DNA of 27,881 bases, taken from the NCBI GenBank assembly GCA_016188575.1, contig JACPHN010000185.1, positions 1 through 27,881 of the forward strand, in the 5' to 3' direction. Both the position numbers and the translations under genes were made by a program. Below are positions 8,217 through 15,570 of the stretch, one piece after another; position 1 is the first letter of the stretch; each line of letters opens with the position of its first letter. The notes below the pieces were generated by a model. The model made no database searches, was not told where the DNA came from, and saw only the letters and a list, made by a program, of their open reading frames with translations. The DNA is from Candidatus Schekmanbacteria bacterium (GTDB taxonomy: Bacteria; CSSED10-310; JACPHN01).

Positions 8217-8876
8217 CTACGCCGGCGAGGCCGCGGCAACGCCGACGGGGCAACGGACGCCCGTGCCGCCAAGACCGCAGTACCCGTGCGGATTCTTCGC
8301 GAGGTACTGCTGGTGATACGGCTCGGCGAAATAGAAGGTAGGCGCGTCGAGAATCTCTGTCGTGATCGCGCCGTACCGGGCCTCGCGCAACCGCTGCTGA
8401 AACGCGTCCCGAGACGCCTCCGCCGCGCGCCGCTGCGCCTCCGAGTAAACGTAGATACCCGACCGATACTGCGTGCCGACATCATTGCCCTGGCGCATGC
8501 CCTGTGTCGGATCGTGATTCTCCCAAAATACGCGCAGGAGCTCCTCGTAGCGCGTCAGACGCGGATCGAAGACGACCCGCGCCACTTCGTTGTGCCCGGT
8601 GAAGCCCGAGCATACCTCTTCATACGTCGGATTCGGAGTGAATCCCGCGGCATATCCGACCGTAGTCGAGAACACGCCACGGGCCTGCCAGAGCTGCTTC
8701 TCGGCGCCCCAAAAACAGCCCATACCAAACATCGCCAGCTCCAGGTGCGCGGGGTGGCCCTGCAGCGGCGTGCCCAGCACCTCATGCCGCACGGGCACGG
8801 ACATCGGCGCCTGGCGACCCGGCAGCGCCTCGTCCGGTCGCGGCATCGTCATCTTCTTCCTAAAACGCGCAAACAC
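8217..8876 (-). CDS. msrA: Peptide methionine sulfoxide reductase MsrA
   Basis: MsrA reduces methionine-S-sulfoxide in proteins and free methionine. I place the start at GTG 8876: GGAGG sits 6 bases upstream and the product (219 residues) matches the E. coli-type MsrA length and N-terminus (ADALPGR-like PDEALPGR). The catalytic Cys54 is in GCFWG; resolving cysteines are likely Cys200 (HGYCG) and Cys209. Further family motifs include [34 protein letters not shown] and GTQYRS. A longer open frame extends to 9071, but that extension has no family match. The gene is divergent from a coiled-coil protein gene; palindromes lie between them. Confidence 0.96.
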   Translation of the reverse strand: MFARFRKKMTMPRPDEALPGRQAPMSVPVRHEVLGTPLQGHPAHLELAMFGMGCFWGAEKQLWQARGVFSTTVGYAAGFTPNPTYEEVCSGFTGHNEVARVVFDPRLTRYEELLRVFWENHDPTQGMRQGNDVGTQYRSGIYVYSEAQRRAAEASRDAFQQRLREARYGAITTEILDAPTFYFAEPYHQQYLAKNPHGYCGLGGTGVRCPVGVAAASPA

Positions 8877-8965
8877 GGTCTTCCTCCACCTGTGAGACCC
8901 AACCGCTGGGTCCCCCAAGTCATACACACCCGACACGAGTTTGTGCCACTCGCGCGTCCGGCTTT

Positions 8966-8979
8966 CAGGGAATCCTGAC
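8966..8979. promoter_or_regulatory. Palindrome in the msrA divergent region (site 1)
   Basis: TCAGG-GAAT-CCTGA is a perfect 5-bp inverted repeat with a 4-base centre, about 90 bp upstream of the msrA start. A related palindrome lies at 9105-9124, so both may be sites for one regulator controlling the divergent pair. Confidence 0.3.
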
Positions 8980-9104
8980 AAGGGCGCCCCCGAATCCCTG
9001 ATCGCGCGCGGCGAAACCGGTCCACCCTCGGAGAAAATGCGGTGATCAAGCGTTCGACCGGCTCCGCACACCTGGCATCAGTCGTGCAACATGGGTGTCT
9101 GTCC

Positions 9105-9124
9105 GTCAGGAAATCCATCCTGAC
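9105..9124. promoter_or_regulatory. Palindrome in the msrA divergent region (site 2)
   Basis: GTCAGGA (9105-9111) and TCCTGAC (9118-9124) form a perfect 7-bp inverted repeat around AATCCA. It lies 37 bp upstream of the coiled-coil protein ATG and shares its half-site with the palindrome at 8966-8979. It could be an operator or a hairpin in the leader. Confidence 0.35.
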
Positions 9125-9161
9125 CTTGTCGTCAAGTTACCAGACAATAGGAGCTACGATC

Positions 9162-10151
9162 ATGACAACCGCAATCGCCAATCGCCCGCAGCTCGTCCAA
9201 CACACTGACACCGCGGCAGTAGAGCAGCAACACACCGAGCGCCCGACCAAAGATATGGCGCTGCGCGCGCGGCAGCATGACGCCGATACGTATGAAGACC
9301 TGGCCCACTCCAGCGAATCCGAGCTGAGTGGTGGGAAAGCAGCCCTTGATGATCGCGTCGTCCCGGAGCGGCACGATCTTGACCGTGGAATGTGGGAATA
9401 TGGCCCATTCGGCCCGTCAGCGCCAACTCCCGAAGAGATCGTCAAACGCGCCGAGACGCGACTGCAGGAGGCGACCGACGCCGCAAACGAGGATGGAGAG
9501 ATCGACCCCGCCGAGCAAGGCGACATCAACGATGCACAGCGCGGTGTCGACAACGCCAAGATGTCCGCCACGCTCACGGAGATGACCCGCGAGCTCGCCG
9601 AGGTTGAGAAGCAGTATCGCGAGCATCCCAGTGACATGGCGCTGCGGACCCGGCGCGATGAGCTACAGGGAACTACCTGGAAGCTGCGCGGCCAGCTCGA
9701 CGAGGCCCGCGAGCTCGACGGGAAGCTGACGTCCCTGGACCGCTCGCTGGACGACGCAGAGGACGCCTCGGCCGCTGTCGACCAGCTCAAGGAGAGCCTC
9801 GCCGAGCTCGAAGAGCAGCGGCAGAACCTCATCGATGCCGGTGCCCGCACCGGCGCCCTTGATGAGGCGATCGCGCAGGCGCGGCAGGATCTGAAGGCAA
9901 CGGAGGAAGACCTGACGGCGGCCATTTCGGAAGCCGAGAGCGCATACGACGAGGCGTTCACGAACTTCGACGACCTCGGTGGCGTCCACTGGCCGGATCA
10001 TCTGGAGCAAAGCTATGGGCGCCTGGAAAACCTGGTGACCGGCGCGAGCGGTTCCGGCGGCACGGGCAATGACGGCGGAGACGGCGATGGTGAAGGCGGT
10101 GGCGACGGCGAGGGAGGGGGCGGCAGCGGAGACGGCGGCGAGGACTATTAG
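9162..10151 (+). CDS. Acidic coiled-coil protein with Gly/Asp-rich tail, unknown function
   Basis: I do not recognise this 329-residue protein. The start at 9162 is chosen for its TAGGAG site 8 bases upstream; an open frame continues to 9042 but without a site. Residues 1-90 are polar and probably disordered, 95-265 are long charged helices likely to form a coiled coil, and 295-329 are a Gly/Asp/Glu low-complexity tail ending GGEDY. A segment around 108-122 (NEDGEIDPAEQGD) resembles a degenerate EF-hand loop lacking the first Asp. The phrase DMALR(A/T)R occurs twice, at about 31-37 and 158-164, hinting at an internal duplication. No signal peptide or membrane helix is visible. Confidence 0.8.
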   Translation: MTTAIANRPQLVQHTDTAAVEQQHTERPTKDMALRARQHDADTYEDLAHSSESELSGGKAALDDRVVPERHDLDRGMWEYGPFGPSAPTPEEIVKRAETRLQEATDAANEDGEIDPAEQGDINDAQRGVDNAKMSATLTEMTRELAEVEKQYREHPSDMALRTRRDELQGTTWKLRGQLDEARELDGKLTSLDRSLDDAEDASAAVDQLKESLAELEEQRQNLIDAGARTGALDEAIAQARQDLKATEEDLTAAISEAESAYDEAFTNFDDLGGVHWPDHLEQSYGRLENLVTGASGSGGTGNDGGDGDGEGGGDGEGGGGSGDGGEDY

Positions 10152-10178
10152 GAGCCGACCGGCGGATCTTTCCTGGCA

Positions 10179-10206
10179 CCGTGCCCTGGCGCCCACCGGG
10201 GCACGG
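10179..10206. terminator. Bidirectional terminator-like hairpin between convergent genes
   Basis: CCGTGCCC (10179-10186) pairs perfectly with GGGCACGG (10199-10206) around a 12-base loop. It sits 27 bases after the coiled-coil protein stop and 6 bases past the minus-strand DAHP synthase stop. No T-tract is present on either side. Confidence 0.5.
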
Positions 10207-10212
10207 CGCGCA

Positions 10213-11580
10213 TTACCTACGGTCGTTCATGGCGCGCCTGGCGTGCAACAGCTCGGCCACCAAGAATGCTAGCTCGAGCGATTGGTGAACGTTCAGGCGG
10301 GGGTCGCAGCGGGTCTGGTAGCGGTCGCTCAGCGTCTGCTCGGTAATGCCCTGGGCTCCGCCCACGCATTCGGTGACGTCCTGCCCGGTCATCTCGAAGT
10401 GCACGCCACCCGCGTAGGTTCCTTCCGCTTGGTGAGCCGCAAAGAAGCCGCGCACTTCGGAGAGAATCGCGTCAAATGCTCTCGTCTTGAACCCGGTGGA
10501 CGATTCGTGCGTGTTCCCATGCATCGGGTCGCATACCCAAACCACCTGGCGTCCGGCGTCTCGAATCGCCCTGATCAGCGGCGGCAGCGACTGCTCGACG
10601 CGACCCGCGCCCATTCTCGCGATAACGGTCAGGCGCCCGGGTTCATTCTCAGGGTTGAGCAGGTCGGTGGCGCACAACAGCTCGTCGGGGCTCATGGTCG
10701 GGCCAGCCTTGATACCCACGGGGTTCTTGATTCCCCTGAGAAACTCCAGGTGCGCGCCATCGAGCTGCCGGGTGCGTTCGCCTGCCCAGACAAAGTGGGC
10801 CGAGCAGTCGTAGTAGTCGCCTGTTGTTGAATCGACACGCGTCATGGCTTGCTCGTATCCCAGCAACAGCGCCTCGTGCGAGGTGAAGAAGTCAACCTCG
10901 CGGATCTGGCGCGCCTCTTCGGGAGTGATCCCCACGGCCTCCATGAAGCGCAGCGCCTCGCTGATGCGGTCGGCGAGGTGGCGATACCGCTCGCCTTGGC
11001 GGCTCTCGTCCAGAAAGCTGAGCGTCCAGCCGTGGACGCGGTGCAGGTCGGCGTATCCACCTTGAGATAGGGCGCGGAGGAAATTGAGCGTGGCGGCCGA
11101 TTGGTAGTAGGCCTGAATGAGACGTTCCGGATTCGGAACGCGAGCTTCGGCCGTGAACTCGATCGCGTTGACCATGTCGCCGCGGTAGCTCGGCAGCGCC
11201 ATGCCGTTGCGCGCCTCCGTGTCGGACGAACGTGGCTTGGCAAACTGGCCGGCGACCCGGCCGAGCTTGACGACCGGACAGGCGGCGCCAAAGGTCAGCA
11301 CCACCGCCATTTGCAGGATGACCCGCAGGTTGTCCCGCAGGATGTTCGGGTGAAATTCGCCGAAGCTTTCGGCGCAATCGCCGCCCTGAAGCAGGAAAGC
11401 CTTGCCCCGGGCAACGTCGGCCAGCATTCTCTTGAGGCGCCGCGCTTCGCCCGCGAACACCAGGGGCGGAAAACCACGCAGTCGCTCCTCGACGACACAC
11501 AACGCGGTCGGATCCGGGTAGGATGGCACCTGACGAATCGGCTTTCGGCGCCAGGTGTCCGGCTGCCACTGTTCGGTCAT
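10213..11580 (-). CDS. Class II 3-deoxy-7-phosphoheptulonate (DAHP) synthase
   Basis: This enzyme condenses phosphoenolpyruvate and erythrose-4-phosphate, the first step of the shikimate pathway. The 455-residue product is of the plant/actinobacterial class II type, with [10 protein letters not shown] (metal ligand Cys69), [18 protein letters not shown] at 105-122, [25 protein letters not shown] and [11 protein letters not shown]. The start is ATG 11580, with GGAG 8 bases upstream; the open frame reaches 12012 but the extra sequence has no family match and would overlap the acyltransferase gene. It is 77 bp downstream of that gene and may be cotranscribed with it. Some class II enzymes serve secondary metabolism, but no phenazine or similar genes are seen here. 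Confidence 0.95.
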   Translation of the reverse strand: MTEQWQPDTWRRKPIRQVPSYPDPTALCVVEERLRGFPPLVFAGEARRLKRMLADVARGKAFLLQGGDCAESFGEFHPNILRDNLRVILQMAVVLTFGAACPVVKLGRVAGQFAKPRSSDTEARNGMALPSYRGDMVNAIEFTAEARVPNPERLIQAYYQSAATLNFLRALSQGGYADLHRVHGWTLSFLDESRQGERYRHLADRISEALRFMEAVGITPEEARQIREVDFFTSHEALLLGYEQAMTRVDSTTGDYYDCSAHFVWAGERTRQLDGAHLEFLRGIKNPVGIKAGPTMSPDELLCATDLLNPENEPGRLTVIARMGAGRVEQSLPPLIRAIRDAGRQVVWVCDPMHGNTHESSTGFKTRAFDAILSEVRGFFAAHQAEGTYAGGVHFEMTGQDVTECVGGAQGITEQTLSDRYQTRCDPRLNVHQSLELAFLVAELLHARRAMNDRR

Positions 11581-11657
11581 TTCATTGTCTCCGCAAGATC
11601 GCGCCCGTCGCGGTGACGCCGGAGATGCACCGGTCCGTCGGTTCGTCCGCCGAGGCG

Positions 11658-12488
11658 CTAGCCGATAATTGGCCAGCGACGCCCCGACGCCATGCGATCG
11701 AGCGACTTCTGCATCGTATCGACCACGTGTCCATAGCACCGGGTCACCGTTTCCGGTTCCCGCGCCGCCGCCTTTGGAAGGTGGCACAGATCGATTGGCG
11801 CTCCCATCTCGACCTCGACTTTCGCCGGCAGCGGGAAGTAGTAGGTTGGGCCGATCGTCAGCCCCCAGGGAAACGAGAGTGCCAACGGCAAAACTTCGGA
11901 TCGAAAAAGCCGCTTGAAACCCAGGCGGCGGGCGAGCCGGCGGCCGTCGCTCAGGATGAGGACGGTTTCGTGCGCCCCCACAGATACCGCGGGGACGATC
12001 GGTACGGCGCATTCAATGGCGAGGCGTATGAAGCCCATGCGCCCAGCGAATACGATCCGATGACGCTGGCTGAAGGGGCGGCAAGCATCGACGTCGCCGC
12101 CTGGGTACACAACGACCAGGGCCCCGCGCCGGAGCGCAGTTGCGGCGACCTCCGGATGCGCCGGGATGGCGCCCGACTTACGAAACGGATTGGCGATCGC
12201 GGGAAAGCGAAAAACCATGTCGTGACCCAGAAAAAACAGCTCGCGCTCCGCGCCGAAGCGGTCCCAAATCGCCGCGGTCATGACCCACGACTCCGCCGGC
12301 TGCATGAGCCCATTGTGATTACCCACGATGAGCGCCGGTCCGGAGGCCGGGATGTTGTCGATACCGTGAACCTCGCCGCGAAAATAGCGGGACACGGCGC
12401 GGACCCGAGGCAAATGCCGGCGTATGAAGCGCACGTCGCGCGCCGCAAGAGCCGCCTGAATCCAGGAGTTGTCGACGCCTACAGTCAT
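11658..12488 (-). CDS. Lysophospholipid/MGAT-like acyltransferase
   Basis: The 276-residue product belongs to the PlsC-like acyltransferase superfamily, nearest in feel to the MGAT-like group. The catalytic block is [12 protein letters not shown] at about 55-66 (His58; the paired acidic residue would be Glu66 rather than the usual Asp). The acceptor-site motif is [12 protein letters not shown] at 127-138, followed by GRMGFIRLA and [12 protein letters not shown]. It would transfer an acyl chain to a glycerol- or lyso-lipid at the membrane. I place the start at ATG 12488; a TTG at 12533 would add 15 residues without a clear ribosome site. It lies between aldehyde dehydrogenase and DAHP synthase genes on the same strand. 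Confidence 0.88.
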   Translation of the reverse strand: MTVGVDNSWIQAALAARDVRFIRRHLPRVRAVSRYFRGEVHGIDNIPASGPALIVGNHNGLMQPAESWVMTAAIWDRFGAERELFFLGHDMVFRFPAIANPFRKSGAIPAHPEVAATALRRGALVVVYPGGDVDACRPFSQRHRIVFAGRMGFIRLAIECAVPIVPAVSVGAHETVLILSDGRRLARRLGFKRLFRSEVLPLALSFPWGLTIGPTYYFPLPAKVEVEMGAPIDLCHLPKAAAREPETVTRCYGHVVDTMQKSLDRMASGRRWPIIG

Positions 12489-12572
12489 GCCGGGCAGGGT
12501 GTGGTTTTCCAGAGCATTGCCGTCAGCATACAAACTACGCCGCGGTGTGTCAATTCCGCGAGGTTCCCTGGC

Positions 12573-14009
12573 TTACCGCGAACGGACGGCGAGCAGTCGA
12601 ATCTCCGTCATCTCCTCGATGGCCCAGCGAATGCCTTCTCGTCCCAGGCCGCTGTCCTTGACGCCGCCATAAGGCATGTGGTCGACGCGCCACGACGGGA
12701 CGTCACCGATGATCACGCCGCCTACCTCGAGCTCGTCCCAGGCGCGCATCGCCTTGTACAGGTCGCGCGTAAAGATCCCTGCCTGCAGGCCGTAGGCGCT
12801 ATCGTTGACGCGCCGCAAGGCCTCGTCGAAATCGCGCACCGGCGCCAGCAAGGCCACCGGCCCAAAGGCCTCCTCGCACCACAGCGGCAGGTGCTCCGCG
12901 ACGTTCTCCAGGATGGTGGCGTCGAGCATCGCGCCGTCTCGCGTCCCGCCACACAGGACGCGGGCCCCCGCGCTCACCGCCTGCGTAATCCAGGCGTACA
13001 GCCGCACCGCTTCCGACGCGGAAATCATCGGCCCGATGAAGGTCTCGGGATCGCGCGGATCACCGGCCTTCAGCCGGCGCGTGGCCGCGACGAAGCGGTC
13101 GCGGAACTCCCCATAGATGTCCGCGTGGATGAAGACGCGCTGCACCCCGATGCAGCTCTGGCCGGACTGGTAGAAGGCGCCGATGACGACGCGCTGGACT
13201 GCGTCGTCCAGGAGCTCGCCGCGGATGTCGCTGTCGATGACGCAGGCGGCGTTGCCGCCAAGCTCAAGAACGACCTTCTTCTTGCCGGCGCGCCGCTTGA
13301 GCTCCCAGCCGACCGCCGGTGAACCCGTAAAACTCAACAATTTGAGCCGCTCGTCCTCGCAAAATAGCCGCGCCCCGTCCCGCGCGCACGGCAGGATCGA
13401 AAACGCTCCGGCGGGCAGCTCCGTCTCGGCGAGCGTTTCGCCGATGATGAGGGCGCCAATCGGGGTGAGGCTGGCGGGCTTCAATACAAACGGGCAGCCC
13501 GCGGCCACCGCGGGAGCGACCTTGTGAGCCGCCAGGTTGAGCGGAAAATTGAAGGGAGAGATAAACGAGCATGGGCCGATGGGCACCCGCCGCCACATCC
13601 CGCGGTACGCGGCGGCGCGCGGACTGATGTCCAGCGGCATCACTTCGCCGTAGAGGCGCACCGCTTCCTCTGCGGCGATGCGGAAAGTATCGACCAACCG
13701 CGACACCTCCGCGCGAGCATCCTTGATCGGTTTGCCGGCCTCCAGGCACAACGACTCGGCGAGCTCCTCGGCGCGGTCCGTGAAGCGCTGCGCGCAATGC
13801 GCGAGCGCGGCCTGGCGCGCAAACGCGGGAAGCTCCCGCATTGGCCGAACCGCCTCGACCGCCCGCCCGATGGCGCGCGAGATCGTCGCCTCGTCGGCCA
13901 AAGCCACGCGCGCCACGATCTCCCCGCTATATTTGTTCGTGACCGCGAGCGCCGCATTGGGGCGTTCGGGGGCGTTCGCCACGTAGAGCGGATAAGACTC
14001 CTGCAGCAT
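12573..14009 (-). CDS. NAD(P)-dependent, CoA-independent aldehyde dehydrogenase
   Basis: This 478-residue enzyme oxidises an aldehyde to its acid. Key residues are present: Asn154 in FNFP, Lys177 in FVLKPA, Glu249 in LELGGN and the nucleophile Cys286 in SGQSCIG. The Glu general base indicates the hydrolytic, CoA-independent type rather than the acylating enzyme usual in microcompartments. Neither terminus has an obvious encapsulation helix. The ATG at 14009 has GGAG 8 bases upstream. It is divergent from the BMC shell gene across 259 bp, so it is a good candidate to oxidise acetaldehyde made by DeoC, although glyceraldehyde-3-phosphate or lactaldehyde are also possible substrates. Confidence 0.93.
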   Translation of the reverse strand: MLQESYPLYVANAPERPNAALAVTNKYSGEIVARVALADEATISRAIGRAVEAVRPMRELPAFARQAALAHCAQRFTDRAEELAESLCLEAGKPIKDARAEVSRLVDTFRIAAEEAVRLYGEVMPLDISPRAAAYRGMWRRVPIGPCSFISPFNFPLNLAAHKVAPAVAAGCPFVLKPASLTPIGALIIGETLAETELPAGAFSILPCARDGARLFCEDERLKLLSFTGSPAVGWELKRRAGKKKVVLELGGNAACVIDSDIRGELLDDAVQRVVIGAFYQSGQSCIGVQRVFIHADIYGEFRDRFVAATRRLKAGDPRDPETFIGPMISASEAVRLYAWITQAVSAGARVLCGGTRDGAMLDATILENVAEHLPLWCEEAFGPVALLAPVRDFDEALRRVNDSAYGLQAGIFTRDLYKAMRAWDELEVGGVIIGDVPSWRVDHMPYGGVKDSGLGREGIRWAIEEMTEIRLLAVRSR

Positions 14010-14071
14010 TGTCTGATCTCCGCGTTGGGTTTATCTTCGGTACGCGGTGATATAGCACGGAGCCGCGGCCT

Positions 14072-14112
14072 CTCGCGCCCTCTCTCTTTCTCTCTCGGGG
14101 CGGGCGCGCGAG
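14072..14112. promoter_or_regulatory. Pyrimidine tract flanked by GC-rich inverted arms
   Basis: Within the 259-bp divergent region, CTCGCGCCC (14072-14080) can pair imperfectly with GGGCGCGCGAG (14102-14112), looping out a CT-repeat tract (14081-14096) and a short G-rich stretch. The homopyrimidine run is unlike the surroundings. It could be a structured leader, a triplex-prone element or a protein-binding spacer between the two promoters. Confidence 0.3.
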
Positions 14113-14150
14113 GCTTGCGGCTGACGTGGATTCAGCGCCGCACCAAAGGC

Positions 14151-14179
14151 TTGCATCGCCGCGACAAAGCGTCTAGGCT
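14151..14179 (+). promoter_or_regulatory. Possible promoter of the BMC-deo-com operon
   Basis: TTGCAT (14151-14156) and TAGGCT (14174-14179) are separated by 17 bases, about 90 bp upstream of the shell-protein ATG. Each hexamer matches the sigma-70 consensus at only three of six positions, so this is a weak proposal. Confidence 0.22.
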
Positions 14180-14268
14180 GCGCGCAGTGTCTTGTCGCCG
14201 CAGTCACGCTGCCCCCTCGGGCCGCCGGCAGTGCCTTGTAAACCCGCTAAGCGATTGGTAGGAAGCTA

Positions 14269-14559
14269 ATGGAAGCACTGGGAATGATCGAGACCAAAGG
14301 TCTCGTGGCGCTTGTGGAAGCCGCTGATGCCATGGTCAAGGCTGCAAAGGTCACGTTGGCCGGTTACGAGAAGGTCGGCGGCGGCCTGGTGTGCGCCTTC
14401 GTCCGCGGTGACGTCGCGGCGTGCAAGGCGGCGACGGATGCCGGCGCCGCGGCCGCGCAGCGAGTCGGCGATCTGATCGCCGTCCACGTCATCCCCAGGC
14501 CCCACGACAACCTGGAAGAGATTTTCCCGATGCGCCCGAAGGCGGGAGCAGAGGACTGA
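14269..14559 (+). CDS. Bacterial microcompartment shell protein, BMC-H (EutM/PduA-like)
   Basis: The 96-residue single-BMC-domain protein closely follows EutM/PduA/Pdu[21 protein letters not shown] at the start, the conserved edge lysine Lys26 in MVKAAK, the pore loop KVGGGLV (35-41), [18 protein letters not shown] and [14 protein letters not shown] at the end. Such proteins form hexamers that tile microcompartment facets, with a central pore for small polar metabolites. TAGGAAG lies just upstream of the ATG. It opens a run with deoC and a nucleoside phosphorylase, so the shell is probably for deoxyribose-phosphate breakdown. No other shell gene is in the window. Confidence 0.97.
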   Translation: MEALGMIETKGLVALVEAADAMVKAAKVTLAGYEKVGGGLVCAFVRGDVAACKAATDAGAAAAQRVGDLIAVHVIPRPHDNLEEIFPMRPKAGAED

Positions 14560-14609
14560 TCTACCGGCTTCGCTGAGGGCGACGGTCCTGCTTCTCAGGG
14601 GGGATTCGC

Positions 14610-15566
14610 GTGGACGAGACCCGTCTTGTCGAGCTCATCGCCACCATCACCGCCGAAGTCTTGCGGCGCTTGCAGACACCGTCAGCGCCGGAAGACGCGG
14701 CGCGGGGATGCACCTCCGGCGACGCCTGCGAGGGCGGCCAGGGTCATCCGGAGGCCCTCCCCTGCTGCGGTCGTATCTCCCGCTGCCGCGGCGTCAATGA
14801 ATGCCCGTCGTCACGACTGAGCGGCGTCCGTGCCATGGTCGACGCCGGCGCGTGTCGGGTCACCGCTCAGCCCGGTACCCGGGCGCTGCCCAACGAGCTC
14901 GCCGGCATCATCGACCACACCTTGCTGAAACCCGACGCCACCCCGGACGATCTCCGCCGGCTGTGCAATGAAGCGCGCGAGCACAACTTCGCCTCGGTGT
15001 GCGTCAACCCCGCCAACGTCCGCTACTGTGCCGAAGCCCTCGCCGGCTCCACGGTGCGGCTGTGCGCAGTCGTGGGGTTCCCGCTCGGCGCGGTGACATC
15101 GCAGGTCAAGGCGCTCGAGACGCACGAGGCGGTCCGCGACGGCGCCGACGAGATCGATATGGTGATCAACGTCGGTGCGCTCAAGGCCGCCGACTATGCG
15201 GCCGTGCTCGCGGATATCCGCGCGGTCGTGCTGGCGGCGTCCGGCCGCCTGGTCAAGGTCATTCTCGAGACCGGCCTGCTCGACCACGATCAGAAAGTGA
15301 TCGCCTGTGCGCTGGCCAAGGCCGCCGGTGCGGACTACGTCAAGACGTCGACCGGCTTCGGGCCCGGCGGCGCCACGGTCGAGGACGTCGGCCTGATGCG
15401 CGGCATCGTAGGCGCGGGCATGGGCGTCAAGGCGTCCGGGGGCATTCGCGACGAAAAGACTGCGCGCGCCATGGTCGCGGCCGGGGCCACGCGGCTCGGG
15501 GCGAGCGGCTCGGTGGCGATCGTGAGGGAGGGAGCCGGCGCCGCGGCGGCGCCTGGAGGCTACTGA
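14610..15566 (+). CDS. deoC: Deoxyribose-phosphate aldolase with N-terminal encapsulation-peptide-like extension
   Basis: DeoC cleaves 2-deoxyribose-5-phosphate into acetaldehyde and glyceraldehyde-3-phosphate. The aldolase domain spans about 95-310: Schiff-base Lys216 in LVKVILETG, Lys245 in YVKTSTGF and Asp183 in DEIDMV are all present. The 318-residue length exceeds usual bacterial DeoC (about 220-260) by an N-terminal extension. Its first 22 residues form an amphipathic helix with hydrophobic positions 6, 9/10, 13, 17 and 21, like encapsulation peptides of BMC cargo. A linker of about 45 residues with six cysteines (34, 40, 52, 53, 59, 65) follows. The start is GTG at 14610, preceded by AGGGGGG. 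It is 50 bp after the shell gene. Confidence 0.95.
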   Translation: MDETRLVELIATITAEVLRRLQTPSAPEDAARGCTSGDACEGGQGHPEALPCCGRISRCRGVNECPSSRLSGVRAMVDAGACRVTAQPGTRALPNELAGIIDHTLLKPDATPDDLRRLCNEAREHNFASVCVNPANVRYCAEALAGSTVRLCAVVGFPLGAVTSQVKALETHEAVRDGADEIDMVINVGALKAADYAAVLADIRAVVLAASGRLVKVILETGLLDHDQKVIACALAKAAGADYVKTSTGFGPGGATVEDVGLMRGIVGAGMGVKASGGIRDEKTARAMVAAGATRLGASGSVAIVREGAGAAAAPGGY

Positions 15567-15570
15567 TTCG

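Noticed and set aside
10060-10151. GGCGAN-type repeat region as a CRISPR or tandem DNA repeat
   Set aside because: The repetition is irregular and explained by the Gly/Asp/Glu-coding tail of the protein at 9162-10151.
11581-12012. N-terminal extension of the DAHP synthase
   Set aside because: The extra residues are not seen in class II enzymes, overlap the next gene, and the ATG at 11580 has a ribosome site.
11523-13322. Long plus-strand open frame of 599 codons
   Set aside because: It lies antisense to the acyltransferase and aldehyde dehydrogenase genes, which have full family motifs; its own product has no recognisable domain.
14141-14268. Riboswitch upstream of the BMC-H gene
   Set aside because: I could not match any known riboswitch consensus, and no strong terminator or sequestering hairpin precedes the start codon.
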